Shown one piece after another: positions 1 through 12,273 of a stretch of DNA of 64,000 nt (positions within the stretch are counted from its first letter, which is position 1; every line of letters begins with the position of its first letter). Location of the stretch: NCBI GenBank assembly GCA_018296165.2, contig JACKQL020000049.1:1-64000 (forward strand), given 5' to 3'. The position numbers were made by a program, and so were the translations under genes. The notes below the pieces were generated by a model. It was not told the DNA's origin, did no database searches, and saw only the letters and a program-made list of their open reading frames with translations. This DNA is from Termitomyces sp. T153. Taxonomy: Eukaryota; Basidiomycota; Agaricomycetes; Agaricales; Lyophyllaceae.

Positions 1-2224
1 ACACATACAATCTGGAACCTCTGATGTTAAAGACCCTCAATGCCGACCCTCCCCGCACACCACCCCCAGACATAAACTCCACCACCAGACTCTGCCACCT
101 CCCATGAAGTAACCCTAGCATAGGAGTTACCCCAAACTAACTATAGGAAAAATGACCCTATACAAAGTAGTTCCTGAAGTACTCTAAAATCGCTGACCTG
201 TTCACATAAGGGAGGGAGAAGCCCCACCATCATCCCAGAGACTGTCAATCAACCCACTCAAATGTCCTGATGATCCAAGGAGCATACGCTCTGACATCTG
301 TGGAGGACTCCCCTGCCAGGACTGACAACCCAAATAACCCTGCGCCAACTCAAAGCTGCCCCGATCCACCCCTCTGAACCACTCCAGATTCTAGCAACAC
401 GACTCTGGGGCCCCCACTCCGACTCCAATATCCAACCAAGGGGACCTATGATGCCAGCCCCACACTCCATACAACCCTGCCCCTATGCCAGGAGATGTCT
501 ATCAAGCAGGGACCGCATCAACGGAGTAATCAGAAACAAACCCCATGCGAAGTAATCTCTCCGGAGTACCCTAAAAGTTGCTGATGCCTTCCCCAAGAAG
601 TGAGCAGTGCCTCTCCCCACTGCCACCCCCCCACATTCGCAACAACCTCCAGGCTGCTCTGGAACATGAATGAAGAATTGCCCCAACTCCGCCGTGACTC
701 CCGGGGAGTTCCACACCAATGCTTCCCTGCGACTGACTTCCCTGCTGCCCTCCAACAATCATGAACAACCATCTTCCCCCATCCAAGCTTAGCTTCAGGA
801 GCCACTGCCACTCCTACATGACAACTCTGCTGCTCCACAAAAACCTCCCACTCCAGAGCTCTCCCTCTGATTTGCAACACAACCCCACCAACAAGTTAAG
901 ACCCAACCCCAACCCCCGCATCGACCCTGGACCCCTGGTACTCGTGCTTGGAACGGCGGACCAACAAAATGCGCCTCAGACCCCTTCCTCCGCCCACACC
1001 ACCCCCAAAGCCAACACAACCAACAAACCCCCCACCGAGTGACCCTTGTGTTGACTCCGGGACTGCCAACTTCTTCCCTGATGAAAGAACCACCGACCCC
1101 CAGAAGGAACCACCCACAGAACGAGCCCCGAAGCATCTCCACTGAGGCAAGCCATTCCCTAACCAACTCCCGCGCTGCTCCTGCCCAAAGAAGCACCCAC
1201 CAATACAACCCCAACAGACCTCCAAACTCTAGGGAGTGTCAGAAATACATAAGACCCCTCTGTCCGTCTCTGGACTTACCCTGGGTCAGGGAAGCAATGT
1301 CACGTAGATGACCTGGAACCTTCAAATTTTGGCTCTGGACCCAAAGAAACTGGTTGGGACTGATCACCCTGCACCCCGCCCCCTCGGTTGTCAACACTCC
1401 GGAGCACACCAAAGCACCACCTGAACATGCCCGCCCACAGATGCAATACTCCGGAGCATGACTTTGATCCGGACCAACATCCTGGAGCACAGTGAAGCAT
1501 GATCCCAAGTGCCCTTCACCAAATACAATACTCCAGAGCTCACCCCACACAACCCCACCAAATGAAAACCTCCGGGCATCCTCAACCAAGGAATCACAAC
1601 CCTAAGGGAGTACCACCGCCTCTATGCTGACCAATCCCACAGCACAGATGGCACAGAAAACAGCCCCCTGCAACTTACAGGGACCACCCTACCCCGGGGG
1701 CTCTGCCACTAAGCCACTAGGGACTCCCTCCTCTGACCAACTGCACCCCAAGGACAAACCTCACCCCACCACCCCCACCATCATCAAAAAGGACCCCTGC
1801 CAGCCCACCACCCGTGTCGGCACAAAGGCTGGACTGCTGGAAGACCCTGCCCCTCCTGCCAGCCACACCAACAAAAGACTGAAGCCCCGACCACCCTGAA
1901 CACATGTCGAAGACCCGGAGGTCCACCTCATAGCGGACCACCCTCTGGTGCCATTCCCCACTCCTCCGCCTCCTCCGTGGACCACACCCCCCTGCTGCAT
2001 TGGACGCTCCTGCAAGCCTTGTACCTCCGGCACTTGCTCCGGCGCCACCCGCACTGAGGTGTTCCACGCCCACTCCAATGCCTCCTTCTCCGCCTGCGCC
2101 ATGCTCAATCCTCCCTCACCTGTTGAAGCTCCCCCTCCTGCGCCATCAGCGCCACCATTAGCACCTCCACCTGCTTGCAAAGGAAGACCTCCATGATTGA
2201 AGGCAGGGGCTCTGGAGAACTTGA

Positions 2225-3021
2225 TGCTCATCCCAAGGCCGCGTCTGGGGTAGGAGAGTGAATGTGAGACCCTGGAAGACCTGCCATCGGCTCGTACCCC
2301 TGTGGCCTCTTGCTAGGCCCCGCCCCCGATGGCGGGGAAGCTCTCCACTTCCCATGGTCTGCTGTTGAGGATGCCCCCTCCCTCTGCCCACCCTGCGGAG
2401 GCCCCACCTGCCCCGCAGACCACCCCGCACTCACCTCCCCTGACATCTGGGTCTTCCATGCCTTGCCCAGCTGACTCCGCACCCAGTCCTTGTCCCACTC
2501 CTGCTCTGCAGCAACGCATGCTGCTTGCCACTCCAACAAGATCGAGCACTTCTTGTGGCTCACACAACATGGAAGGCAAACAGGAGTGTCATGCCACGAG
2601 CCCACAGAGGGCGCATCAAAGATGCAGGCCTCACCCCGCTGCACACAGAGAACACACTGAAAACAATGGATCAGCACATGTGACAAAGGAGGACTCAAAG
2701 ACTCACCGGGGCCTCGTTTTGGCACCATTCCAGCATTGGGGGGCCCTGAGCCCATGCCAATGCCCTTGCAAACTCCTCTGCCATCACCTCTGCCTGAGGG
2801 ATTCACTGCAGCGGAGGGACCCCTTCTGCATCCCCCGCCAACAATTGGGGCACCGCAGGACAAAATTTGGCCTGCCTAGGGCCCCTTGGAGAACCCACCA
2901 CCACCACGGACAACTCTGCAGAACTCCATCAGCCAACCTGAAGAAACAGGTCGATGCTGCTCACGACTCCAGTATATCATACCAGCTTGGCACCGACACT
3001 CAAACTCCTCCTCAACCTGCT
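2225..3021 (-). pseudogene. Antisense accessory gene, copy K (partial exon 1, exon 2, intact start of exon 3)
   Basis: Function unknown. On the minus strand: end of exon 1 (2965-3021, 5' part deleted), intron 2916-2964 (GTGAGC, a CTGAT branch-like motif, CTGCAG), exon 2 (2707-2915, 209 nt, same length as in D), intron 2657-2706 (GTGAGT...CTGATC...TTTTCAG), exon 3 from 2656 downward. Exon 3 opens with CVLC, then C-x2-C-x6-C and a second C-x2-C-x5-C cluster (CLPCCVSHKKC), which suggests zinc binding. An in-frame TGA in exon 2 sits at the same place as in D. TGA at 2225-2227 replaces CGA of D, a CpG-type transition, and further decay follows. Promoter and start codon are lost by deletion. The gene is read opposite to the element's genomic RNA. 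Confidence 0.65.
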
Positions 3022-3047
3022 CCCTGCATCTCAAGGGTCTCAACGCT

Positions 3048-3060
3048 GAAGGGGGGGTGA
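3048..3060 (+). promoter_or_regulatory. Polypurine tract of element K
   Basis: Purine run GAAGGGGGGGTGA directly abuts the LTR start TGTCACGACC. It matches tracts at the same place in F, D and G. It would prime plus-strand DNA synthesis and shows that the LTR at 3061 is a 3' LTR of a plus-strand element. Confidence 0.8.
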
Positions 3061-4067
3061 TGTCACGACCCGTTCCCTGAAGCCCTGTACACCGCCTGAC
3101 AAACCCCCATTCCCCCAGAACCCCCCAATGCTTTGTCGAACTTCCCCAGCACTCCGCGCCTACTCCAGCTAACTCCAACACATTCTCAGCTAACTCCGAT
3201 GGCCCCCTGGCTAACTCCAACGTCTTTCCCACAGCCACTGCGTCACAATTGATCCCATCAACATATCAACATGGCCCACCCTCTGGTCATAACCAACACC
3301 CGTCAACTCCGCCAAGCCCCGCCACTACAGCTGACGTCCCCAAAGCTCTTCAGCAGTCAGTATATAAGACATAGAGTAGCTCCTTGTACTCTAGTCTTGA
3401 GATTATCTACTTACCTACGTACTGGCCTTTCCTGATGTGTTCCTGATTGTTTCTTCTTGTGTTTTGTGTCCCGTGTCTTGTTTTCCTTATTCTCAGTCTC
3501 CCAGTCTTATCTCATCTCTGTTCTGTTATCTTTTCATTATCATTCCGTGTCTCTGCCTGAATCTATTCTCATTCTGATCTTGTCTTCATCTCATTTTGTT
3601 CGACTCTGTCTTGTCCCATTTGATTCTGTCTATTGTGTTCAAGTCCTCCCGACCATAACATCCTCACAAACTCCGCAGTTACGATTATGAGTGAGAACTG
3701 ACACTCATTACCAACCCCAGACCCTGCTATACACTTGGCTCCAAACCCCATCAACCCCTGTTGATCCCCCATCAGAACTTTAGCTCCGCTCCTGTCATCT
3801 GCATAGCCTCTGCCTCCTCTGCACCTGCAATACTCACACACAGACTTATGCCTGAACCCTGCCAAGCCCATCCCCCTTCCCCACAACTTGTCCTCTACTC
3901 CTCCAGACCTCCCCGGACTTGCTCGGATCAATTTCCCCTGGCTATCCTCACAAGTCCCCAGTGTTTGGAAGACCTTCGAGTGCCCAGTTGTCAGTGCAGG
4001 GAATCACGTCCGCCTAGTAAGGACTTGCCCAGTGTAGCTGAGCCCCCGTGGTCAGTGGAACCTGACA
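3061..4067 (+). repeat. 3' LTR of element K
   Basis: 1007 bp, starts TGTCACGACC and ends GGAACCTGACA (TG...CA). It holds imperfect 21-bp units (GCTAACTCC...) in U3, a TATA box (AGTATATAAG, about 3358-3367) and the presumed transcript start AGTCTTGAGATT about 30 nt downstream. It belongs to the GAGATT subfamily, as do D's LTRs. The base order after 4067 (gtaag) is the expected right target duplication; the left one is outside the window. Confidence 0.9.
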
Positions 4068-5640
4068 GTAAGAGTAGTGCAGGGGAAGTTCTTTGGCACT
4101 CCCTTCAGAGAATACATTAGCAAACTCATGATACTTTGGGGGAACTACTTTGGATAGGATCTGTTCCTCCATCCTGCTCTCTGGTGTGGTGGTTCCAGCA
4201 CAGAGGTGCTCCCCCAGTAGGGCTGGCATGATTTGTAACTAAAAGGCAGGGGTGCCATCTTGTAGGATGCATGCAAAGGGGACAGCACCAATGATTCTGA
4301 TATCAAGGTTTTTGGAGTCGACAGAGGTGGATGTCAAGGTAGAAGTGGTCAAGTTCAGAGTGGTGGCGGAGTTGGTCAGGGGGTTTGGGTATTGCTGATC
4401 AGGGTACCTTGGGCCTTTGTATCAACTCCAAGGTATGTTAGGAGGCAGCTGTTGCAATTTGATTGAGAGTGACCAAGGCAGAGTTGCACTTTCTTCACCA
4501 TTGGGGTCACTGTTGGAGGCTGTGGGACTCTGGGTTGCTCTAGAGGTGCTGGCACTGGGGTTGGAGATGTTGGGGTCCAAGTTGGACTGGAGATGGAGGG
4601 GAATGGCAGCCGCTAAACTTGCTTCGGGGCCAGGGAATTGCATGGTGAGGTTCTTCTAGTCAATGTCAAGGTTGACATTTTGCAGCCATGGGAGTCTGAG
4701 CATGATCAGAGTTGACAGGGGTAATTGGGTGATGAGGAGCTGGGCCTGGAACTGCAGATCATTATTGAGAGTGAGGGTGGTGTCATAGTATTGGGTGATT
4801 CCTGTCATGGCAGAGCTTCTATTGAAGAGTTAGAGCTCAAGGGGTTTGTTGAGGTCATTGCATTGGAGGTTGAGCCAATTGCTGATGAAGGTACTGGAGG
4901 CACCGCTGTTGATGAGGGTGGGGAGTACCTTGGGCAAGCTGTTGAGTCAGACATGGATGACAAATGACTGCGCGGACCTGGAGCAGAGCTGCAGAAGAGT
5001 CTAGAGGTAGTCAATTGTGGTCTCAGAGTTCTTGGAAAAGGGTGAGACATCAAAGGGTACCAGTTCGGAGTCAGTGGAGTTGTCCTGGTTGAGGTGGAGG
5101 GTGAGGCTGGGCCAATCAACGCAGGGATTGGTGGAGTGGAGCCATGAGACTCCCAAGATGATGGGGGTGAAGGGGTGTAGCTTTGTGACAAGTAGTCAAA
5201 GTCCTTGTTGTCATCCATTGGCAAAGGTTATGGTCATTTCCAAGTGGTGTGTGATGTCTCTGGCAGGAGTGGGGTCTCCATCAAAGAGTTTGAGAGGGAT
5301 TGGAGCAGGGAGGCATTGGAGGAGGTGGGGAGCAAGCGCCGCCAGGGATTTGTCAATGAAGTTATCCATGGTGCTGCTATTGACTAGCATGGGGATGGGG
5401 TTGTTGGAGAAAGGGAGAGTGGTGTAGAGGAGAAGGGTGGTGGAGGAGTGAGAGGGGAGGTGTGCTGGGAGGTTGTCTGGGGTGAGTACTATTGCATGGA
5501 GAAGTGTGGCTGGAGCAGAGAAGATGTCGGGGTCTGGTCCACAGTCTAGTGCGTCTTCAAGACCTAAACTGCCAACTCGTTTTCTGTAAACTAGTAATCA
5601 CAGTCTTCTCTGTCAATCATCCAGATGGCACGTTCCATTA
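4068..5640 (-). pseudogene. Pol fragment of C: two retropepsin-like domains and RT entry
   Basis: Decayed pol start. Two consecutive retroviral-type protease domains can be traced: the first has MLVNSSTMDNFID (about 5360-5400) and later ILGVSWLHSTNPCVDW; the second has LINSGASSTFIS (about 4890-4925) and later LPWLQNVNLDIDW. The catalytic Asp of the usual D-S/T-G is Asn in both, explained by G-to-A on the coding strand. The region ends with VVPPKYHEFANVFSEGSAKE, the usual linker into Gypsy RT, cut at 4068 by the K insertion. Several stops are present. Confidence 0.7.
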
Positions 5641-8061
5641 CCTGTTGTTTAGGACAACTGTGGATAAAGTGCCCCTGCTCACCACATAGAATGCATGCAC
5701 CCTCTTTCCGTCATTTCTCCTGTGTCTCCTCCAGTATGTCAATCCATGGCCTATCCCAAATCTTGTTTGCGCACAGGGCTCCTTGATTGTTAGTGGAGTC
5801 TGAAATGTCATTGTGGTTGTCGGAGTCGGCATCCAGAGGCTCCAGGGTTTCATGGAGGTCAGTGGCATTGAGCTGGGCAGGTGGGCATTGTCCCAGGGGT
5901 TGATTAGTGTTGGAGGTTCCTCAGCCTGGGAGGAAATGGGGTGCAGGGTTGGCAGGGTTGGTGGGGATTGAGGATTGACTGCTGTTGGTTGCTCTGGCCT
6001 ACCAGTTGGTGTTGCCAGATGTGTTCCAAGAGGTCTGGGGTGCCATGTTTTCATTGCAATCTTCCCAGTAATGTTGGTCAACCTGGGTAACGAGCACCTT
6101 GTATCTGTCGTAGGTGGTTTGCTTGGGTGCAAGGCAGAGGACGTCCTTGATCTGTTGAGGCAGGGCATGACAGAGGGCAAAGCAGAGGGCATTGTAATTC
6201 CACTCGGTCTCATAAGCTTCTCTTTTGAATTGTACAATGAAGGTTGTGAAACATTCATTGTCACACATTCGGAGGTTGAATAGATTCTCCTCCGCTTCTG
6301 CTACAGTATCAAAGATGCCAAACTTACTTGAGAATTCCTGAGTGAAAGCAAGCCAATTGGAGAGTACAGGGTTGTTGGAATCAAACCAGAGTAGTGCAGT
6401 ATAATGATTGAAGGTGATACCCTGCAAATACAATGCAGCAAATGCTACTTGTGAGCTCTTAAGTTGGAAAGTAATGGGCTTAGCTTGGAACATTGTTAGA
6501 CACTGGGTCAAGAAAATGTGCCACTTCTGGGGGTCATAGCTAGTGAAGGGTTCAGGCTTTTGAATGTTGAGTTTGCCTTCTTGAGCAAGTGCATTGTAAG
6601 TGTTGTCCTGTGGGTTTTGAGTTTGGGGCAGAGGTCAAGCATTGTAGTCATAGTAATCATTGTTTCTGTTTCTGTGCTAGAGAAAGTTGTCCATGGCCAG
6701 GCCCCATCCTCTAGGGGGTCTGCTGGGTGGTCCTCTGCTGGTGGGTTGGCCCATGTTGCCCAGGGGAGGCCCTGGGGCCCATCAAGGTGGAGGGGGTCCT
6801 CTGGGGGTGGGAGGTCTAAAGTAATTTGCATCAGCGGGAGAGTTAGGCAACAGAATGGGTGAGGACAAGGGGAGTTGGTGGGAAAGGGCAGTCAGGGCAC
6901 TCTAGGGCCCATGGGCTGTTGCAGGGGAACTGGAACATTGGAACAGGGCAGAGAGGTGTTGACATGGGAGGTGTGGAGATTGAAGTGGGGGGATTGGTCT
7001 TGTGGAGGGCTGTTGCATAGGGTGGGCTTGTCAGCAGGGTTTCCAGGCTTGTCAATGTAGGAAAGCGTCCAGTTGTTGTTGTCAACGCATGGGGGTGGCC
7101 ATTGCACACAGGGTTTGGTGGCATCAGGTTGATCCCAGGTATGAAAGGTGCTGGGAATGGAGTTGGCCTGGGGGTGAGCTGAAAGGGCCAAGGTGTGAGT
7201 GGTGGGTTGGTTGAATAATCCCCTCATGGAGTTGAGGTTCCTCAAGATGTTGGAGGCTGCATTGAGCTCTTTCTGCAGGCGGGGAATGGGAGGTGAGGCT
7301 TTGCTTTGTGTCCTAATGGATTCCTCATGTTGCACATGGAAGGAGCAGGAGGGGTCCAGAGGATCCTCAAATGGGCAGGGGTTGGGACTAGTGTGGATCT
7401 CCTTGACCAGGGTGCAGAGCTTGTTCTGGAGGTTGATGTTGATGCCCAAGGTGCCTTGCATAGCTTCTGGAAGATTTCCTTGCAGGTAGCATTTGTGAAA
7501 GTCAAGGAGTTGATCTGCCCAAACTTCTGGAGTTGCGGGGGTGTGTGGGTAGCCTAGGTTGATGAGGAGGGTGTGTGCATGTCTTGCAAATTCTGCAGTA
7601 GAGAGACAGAGGAAATGGAGGACTTCATTGCACTGTTAGATGTAGGCTTCAACCCTTTGCTGTCTGGGAGAAGGGGGAAGTTGAGCAGGGAATGGCAGAC
7701 AGGGGGGAGAATAATTATCTGAGTGTTGTGGAGGAGCTGCAGCAGGGACTGGGTATGCATAATAGTGGGTGGGGGGAAGGTAGGCAGGGTTGGGGAGCGC
7801 TGCGGAGTATCCTCCAGAGTATATGCAGGAATTGTTGCCATTGGCAGGGAATGCTGGGGGGCAGTGCCAGCCTGGAGGGATTCCCTGGCTGATGGAGGGT
7901 GCATAGAATGCCTGGTTGGGATCAGGAGTCCAGTGGCAGGGAACATACTGATCCACAAGGGGGCCTGGGTAGAATGGGGTATAAGGATTTTCAGGAACTA
8001 GCTGACCATAGATGTTGGTTAGGTAGCCAGCAGGGTTGTACATGGGGTTATATGCAGACAT
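5641..8061 (-). pseudogene. Gag of element C
   Basis: Gag polyprotein remnant, starting at the ATG at 8061 about 20 nt beyond the priming site. The N-terminal part is rich in Pro/Tyr/Asn (ADQYVPCHWTPDPNQAFY-type segment). The middle carries the conserved capsid-like block with KPITFQLKSSQVAFAALY and FSSKFGIFDTVAEAEENLF at about 6270-6490. It ends with a CCHC zinc knuckle C-ILC-GEQGHFIHSC at 5654-5695. Frame changes and stops interrupt it, so it is a pseudogene. Homologous gag blocks occur in F and G in the same order. Confidence 0.8.
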
Positions 8062-8080
8062 CAAGAATGGGGTAAGGGAG

Positions 8081-8092
8081 AGTCTTGATATT
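8081..8092 (-). promoter_or_regulatory. Self-priming PBS of element C
   Basis: On the minus strand AATATCAAGACT starts one base inside the 5' LTR. It is the exact reverse complement of AGTCTTGATATT in the same LTR (8653-8664), about 30 nt downstream of the TATA box. No tRNA-type TGG start is present. Confidence 0.7.
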
Positions 8093-8093
8093 A

Positions 8094-9130
8094 TGTCAGG
8101 TTCTGCTGATGATAGGGGCTCAGCTACACTGGCAAATCCTTACTAGGCAAACACAATGTCCTGCACTTATAACCTAGCATCCTGAGGTTGGTGCAGAGTG
8201 AAGGGACTTGCAAAGGAAAGTGAGGGGGAGCAGTCTGAGCAAGTCCAGAGCAGTCCAGAGAAGTCTAAGACCAAGTATATTAGACATCAAACTTGGGCAG
8301 GTGTTAGGAACAAGTTTGTGGGCATGCAGATAGACTGCAGGGTAAGAGGAGGCTTTGCAAATGATGGGGGTGGGGCTGGAGTTTGATGGGGGATTACCAA
8401 GACTTGATGGATTCCAGAGCCAAGCAGGGAGCAAGGTCTGGAGTTGTCATAAGAATGTTCAGGGGTTGTAGCACATGCATAGGGTTTGTACTGTCATTGG
8501 AGATGAAAGGAACTTGGAGAAACAAAGGAAATCTGTACAGTTGAGATGAGATAGAGACAAGGCAAGACAAGACAGAGAACAGAGATAGATTTGAGACTAA
8601 AAATAGGGACAGAGGCAAAGCAAAACATGAGACACAAAAAACCAGTAACTGCAATATCAAGACTAAAGTACCAGGAGTTACTCTATGACTTATATACCAA
8701 CTACTGGGTGGCTCCAGAGGACAGAGGGTATGGCAGCAGGGCTTGACAGAGCTGCATGGAGTTGACAGGTGTCAGGTGTGATTGCAGGGCAGGCTGCAGT
8801 GACATTCTGATGGGATCAGCTGGAAAGTGGGCTGCTCTGGAGTTGTTGGGGCACTCCGGAGCAGGTTGGGGGAATTAGGGTGGGGGGTTGGGGGTGTGTG
8901 ATGTGGTCAGGAATGGTGGGGGAAGTCTTGGGAGCTCAGAGGAAGTCAGGGGATGCATCAACAGCTGTGGAGAAGGCATTGGAGTTGATCAGGGAGCCGT
9001 TGGGGTTTGCCAAAGAAGTGTCGGAGTTACCTGGAGTGGGCATGGAGGGTGGACAAGGGTTGGGGGAGTTTGGCAGGGCATTGGGGAGGACTGGAAATGA
9101 TGTTGGGGGTCTAGGGAGCAGGGCATGACA
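8094..9130 (-). repeat. 5' LTR of element C
   Basis: 1037 bp; on the minus strand it starts TGTCATGCCC and ends GAACCTGACA. TATA box (read as ...TATATAAG on the minus strand) at about 8690-8697, transcript start motif of the GATATT subfamily at 8653-8664. The flank after 9130 is actac; the partner duplication is outside the window. Confidence 0.88.
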
Positions 9131-10296
9131 ACTACCAGCTATTAGAACAGATATGAAATACCATGATAGTTTTAACTCTGCCACTATAGTGATTCTGATT
9201 GAGTGACAACCAGGCATGCATGTTGGGGATGTGGGTGGTGTCAAAATATCCCATCATTGGGCAAAGCCATGTGTTACCAGCTGTATAGAGGTTACAGGCT
9301 ATACTACTGAAGACTACTGGGATAGGATTGAGGACCATGTGCCAACAGGATGAAGCAGAAATGGAGAACAGCTTTGGGGGGCTTGGTACCTACCAGATCA
9401 GAGAGCCTTGGTGATGTGCATTGTTCATGATTGAGTAAATGTTGTATTGGGAGTCAGGCACAGATCAGAGACTCTGTAGAATTTCAGGCTAGAATGTCAA
9501 GGCTTAGGCCAAAAGCTGTCAGATCATGGAAATAAAGCTTTCCATGTGAGTAGTGGAACTGAGGGGTTTGTCCAGCCAGTTGTGGTGCATGGATTTGACC
9601 ACTGGGTAAACCAGACATGAATGCCAGTGCATTAAACAGTGGCCTAGAACATAGGTCACACCATTATGAATGCCTCCAGCTCAGAATAGGAAAACCCTGA
9701 GCCCAGAGACACATTAATTTGACAAATAACTATATAGGTGGGGGCTCCATACCCTTTGACTATTAGTCTGGACACTCTATACCCTATACCCTATGATAAC
9801 TGGATTGCCAAGCATGTATCATGTTCATAGATATACTTGTACTACCCATCATATATAGTCTGTATCTGTAATTAGACAAAACAAGTTTTGACTGCCTCAT
9901 GTTTCTCCTCTTCCATGTGTAATTGAAGTATGAGCAAGTTTTGTGTTCAGGTAGCTTTCTGTGTGATTCAGAACTTCCCTGCAGTGCTATGCCATTGTAC
10001 TAAGGTTTCCACTAGGACTTCTTGATTTGCCTGTGTGGCCTCTTGTCTGTGTGACTATCCTAACTTGGGTGGCATTGCTTGTGTGACAAAACCTAAACAG
10101 CTGTGTGCACTTACCCAGAAACTCCAACCTTTGTACTTCATACACCATGTCTTAGACCCCCTTGCGCTGGAAACAAATATATTCTATTCCTTTTACATTT
10201 CTTTGATTTGAAATAAAGTGTGGTATTTCTCAATACCCTTTCCCCAAACTCAGAATCAGCAGTGCCTTGTGCCAGCCCAGAGAGACAGAAGGAGCC
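9131..10296. other. Spacer with no recognisable gene
   Basis: Sequence between the outer end of C and the left TSD of F. No frame longer than about 70 codons, no domain motif and no LTR or TIR that I can see. CpG is nearly absent, as in the old repeats, so it may be a degraded element. Its last five bases (10292-10296, gagcc) are the left target duplication of F. Confidence 0.5.
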
Positions 10297-10948
10297 TGTC
10301 ACGACCCGCTCCCTAGACACTGTTCCCAACCCCTCCCGATTTCCCATCTAACTCCCCTGAACCCTGCCTGCCCACACTTTTGCGCCCACACTTTTGCGCC
10401 CACACTTTTGCGCCCACACTTTTGCGCCCACACTTTCACACCCACACTGGAAAGTTTTGAATCTATCTTTCTCCTCAGTCTCGTCTCATCCCCATCTTGT
10501 CTCAACTGTACATACTTCCTTTGCTCTTCTAAGTTCCTCTTGCTCCCTACATCAGTACAAACTCTGCGCACGCACCATGACCTGAACATTCTTACAACAA
10601 CTCTGACCTTTGTTCCCTGCTCAGCCCCGGGACCCATCAAGCCCGGGTAATCCCCTATCCAACTCTGGCCCTGCCCCCATCACTTGAGAAGCCTCTGCTC
10701 ACCCCACAATCTATTTGCGCACCCACGAACTAGCCCTGACACCCGCCCTGGGTCAACAACCAATACCTTTGGTCTTAGACTTCTCTGGACCATTCAGGAC
10801 TTGCTCAGGCCGCTTTCCCTAGAACCCCCTCACAAGCCTTCTCACCTCCGCTCCAACTCCAGATGCCTAGTTATAAGCGCAGGACATCGCATCCGCCTAG
10901 TAAGGACTCGCCAGTGTACTGAGCCCCCATCGTCAGCGGAACCTGACA
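10297..10948 (+). repeat. 5' LTR of F, internally deleted (no TATA or transcript start)
   Basis: 652 bp against 1002 bp in the 3' LTR. Sequence jumps from CCCACACTGG straight to the segment equivalent to about 15512 of the 3' LTR, removing most of U3, the TATA box and the AGTCTTGATATT start. Ends GGAACCTGACA. It also contains an expanded 14-bp repeat absent from the 3' LTR. Confidence 0.88.
10376..10441 (+). repeat. 14-bp tandem repeat in F 5' LTR
   Basis: About four exact units of CACACTTTTGCGCC followed by a variant unit (ACTTTCACACCCAC). The 3' LTR of the same element has a single unit near 15085-15105. Confidence 0.9.
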
Positions 10949-10949
10949 T

Positions 10950-10961
10950 AATATCAAGACT
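10950..10961 (+). promoter_or_regulatory. Self-priming PBS of element F
   Basis: AATATCAAGACT begins one base after the 5' LTR and is an exact 12-nt reverse complement of AGTCTTGATATT in the 3' LTR (15446-15457). Confidence 0.7.
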
Positions 10962-12273
10962 CCCCCTTACCCCATTCTCGATGTCTGCGTTTAACCATGC
11001 ATACAACCCTGTCAGTTACCCAACTGATGCCTATAGCTGACCCCTACTGGAAAATCCCTACGCCCCATTCTACCCAGGTCCCTTTGCGGATCAGTACGTG
11101 CCCTGTCACTGGACCCCTGACCCCAACCAGGCATTCTACGCCCCCTTTATCAGCCGGGGAATACCCCCAGGCTGGCGCCGCCCTCCCACATTCCACGCCA
11201 ATGGCAATAATCCCCGTATCAACCCCAGAGGATACTTTGCAGCACCCCCCAACCCCACCTACCTTCCCCCTGCCCATTACTATGTGTATCCAATCCCCAC
11301 TGCAGCCCCAGTCCCTCTGGAGCCTATGAATAACTATTCCCCCTCCCGCCCACCATTCGCTGCTCAAACTCCTCCTTCTCCTAGGCAGTAAAGGGTCAAA
11401 GCCTACGCCCAGCAATGCGATGAAGTCCTCCACTTCCTCTGCCTGTCCCCCGCGGAATTTGCAAGGCATACCCGCACCCTCCTCACCAACCTAGGCTACC
11501 CCGATGCCTCTGCAACTCCGGAGGTCTGGGCGGATCGACTCCTCGACTTCCACAAATGCTACCTGCAAGGGAACCTCCTGGAGAATACGCAAGGCACCCT
11601 GGGCATCAACAATAACTTATGGAATGAGCTCCGCACCTTGGTCGAAGAAATCCACACTAGCCCGAACCCCCGCCCCTTCGAAGACCCTCTGGATCCCGCC
11701 CGCTCCTTCCATGTGCAATGCGAGGAACCCATCGGAACACAAAGCAAAGCCCCATCTTCTGTTCCCCGTCAGCAGGAAGAACTCAACACGGCCTCCAGCA
11801 TCTTGAGGAACCTCAACTCTGCGGGGGGGTTGTTTGACCAACCCACCGCCCACACCTTGGCTCTCTCCACCCGGCCCAGGCCAGCTCCATACCCAGCGCC
11901 TTCCAAACCTGGGACCAACCCGCTGCTCCCAAACTCTGTTCCCAATGACCACCTCTATGCGTCAACAACAACAACCGGACCCTCTCCTATATCAACAAGC
12001 CTGGCAACCCCGCCGACAAACATGCCCCGCGCAACAGACCTCAACGAGACCGACCCCCCCACTTCGATCTCCATGCCCCTCATATCAATGCCCCTCCACC
12101 CCGTCCCAATGCCTCAGTTCCCCCACGACAGCCCATGGGCCCTGGAGCGCCCTGACCCCCTTTTTCCACCAACCCCTCTTGTCCCCCGCCCACCCCGATG
12201 CCTAATCCCCCCACTGACGCCAACTATTTCGGACCCCCGACCCCTGGAGGACCCCCTCCCCCTCAATGGGCCC

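Larger units (their letters stand above)
1..3060 (+). mobile_element. Interior of non-autonomous LTR element K (left part cut by window)
   Basis: No gag, protease, RT or integrase motif is readable on either strand. The stretch is homologous throughout to the interior of element D (22.9-27.4 kb), for example around 760-1140 versus 23.9-24.3 kb and 2330-2900 versus 26.4-27.0 kb, and it ends in a purine tract directly before an LTR at 3061. I read it as the interior of a large non-autonomous LTR element (LARD-like). Relative to D, a segment is deleted near 1930, joining sequence equivalent to about 25150 and 26018 of D. The many plus-strand proline-rich open frames are composition shadows. The only coding signal is the antisense gene remnant at 2225-3021. 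Confidence 0.75.
4068..9130 (-). mobile_element. Ty3/Gypsy element C (5' LTR, gag, protease, RT start), truncated by K
   Basis: Minus-strand element read from its 5' LTR (8094-9130) through a self-priming site, gag and a protease region to the beginning of RT, where it stops exactly at the K LTR boundary. RT, RNase H, integrase and 3' LTR must lie left of the window beyond K. Gag and 5' leader are homologous to F and G. Many C-to-T / G-to-A changes and stops show it is dead. Confidence 0.85.

Noticed and set aside
1040..1075. VDSGTANFF on the plus strand of K (also D about 24256-24290), resembling a retropepsin active site
   Set aside because: The following residues show no flap or end block and both neighbours are low-complexity proline-rich sequence, so it is probably chance.
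10376..10441. Regular short repeats that could suggest a CRISPR-like array
   Set aside because: The 14-bp units are head-to-tail without spacers and lie inside an LTR of a eukaryotic element.
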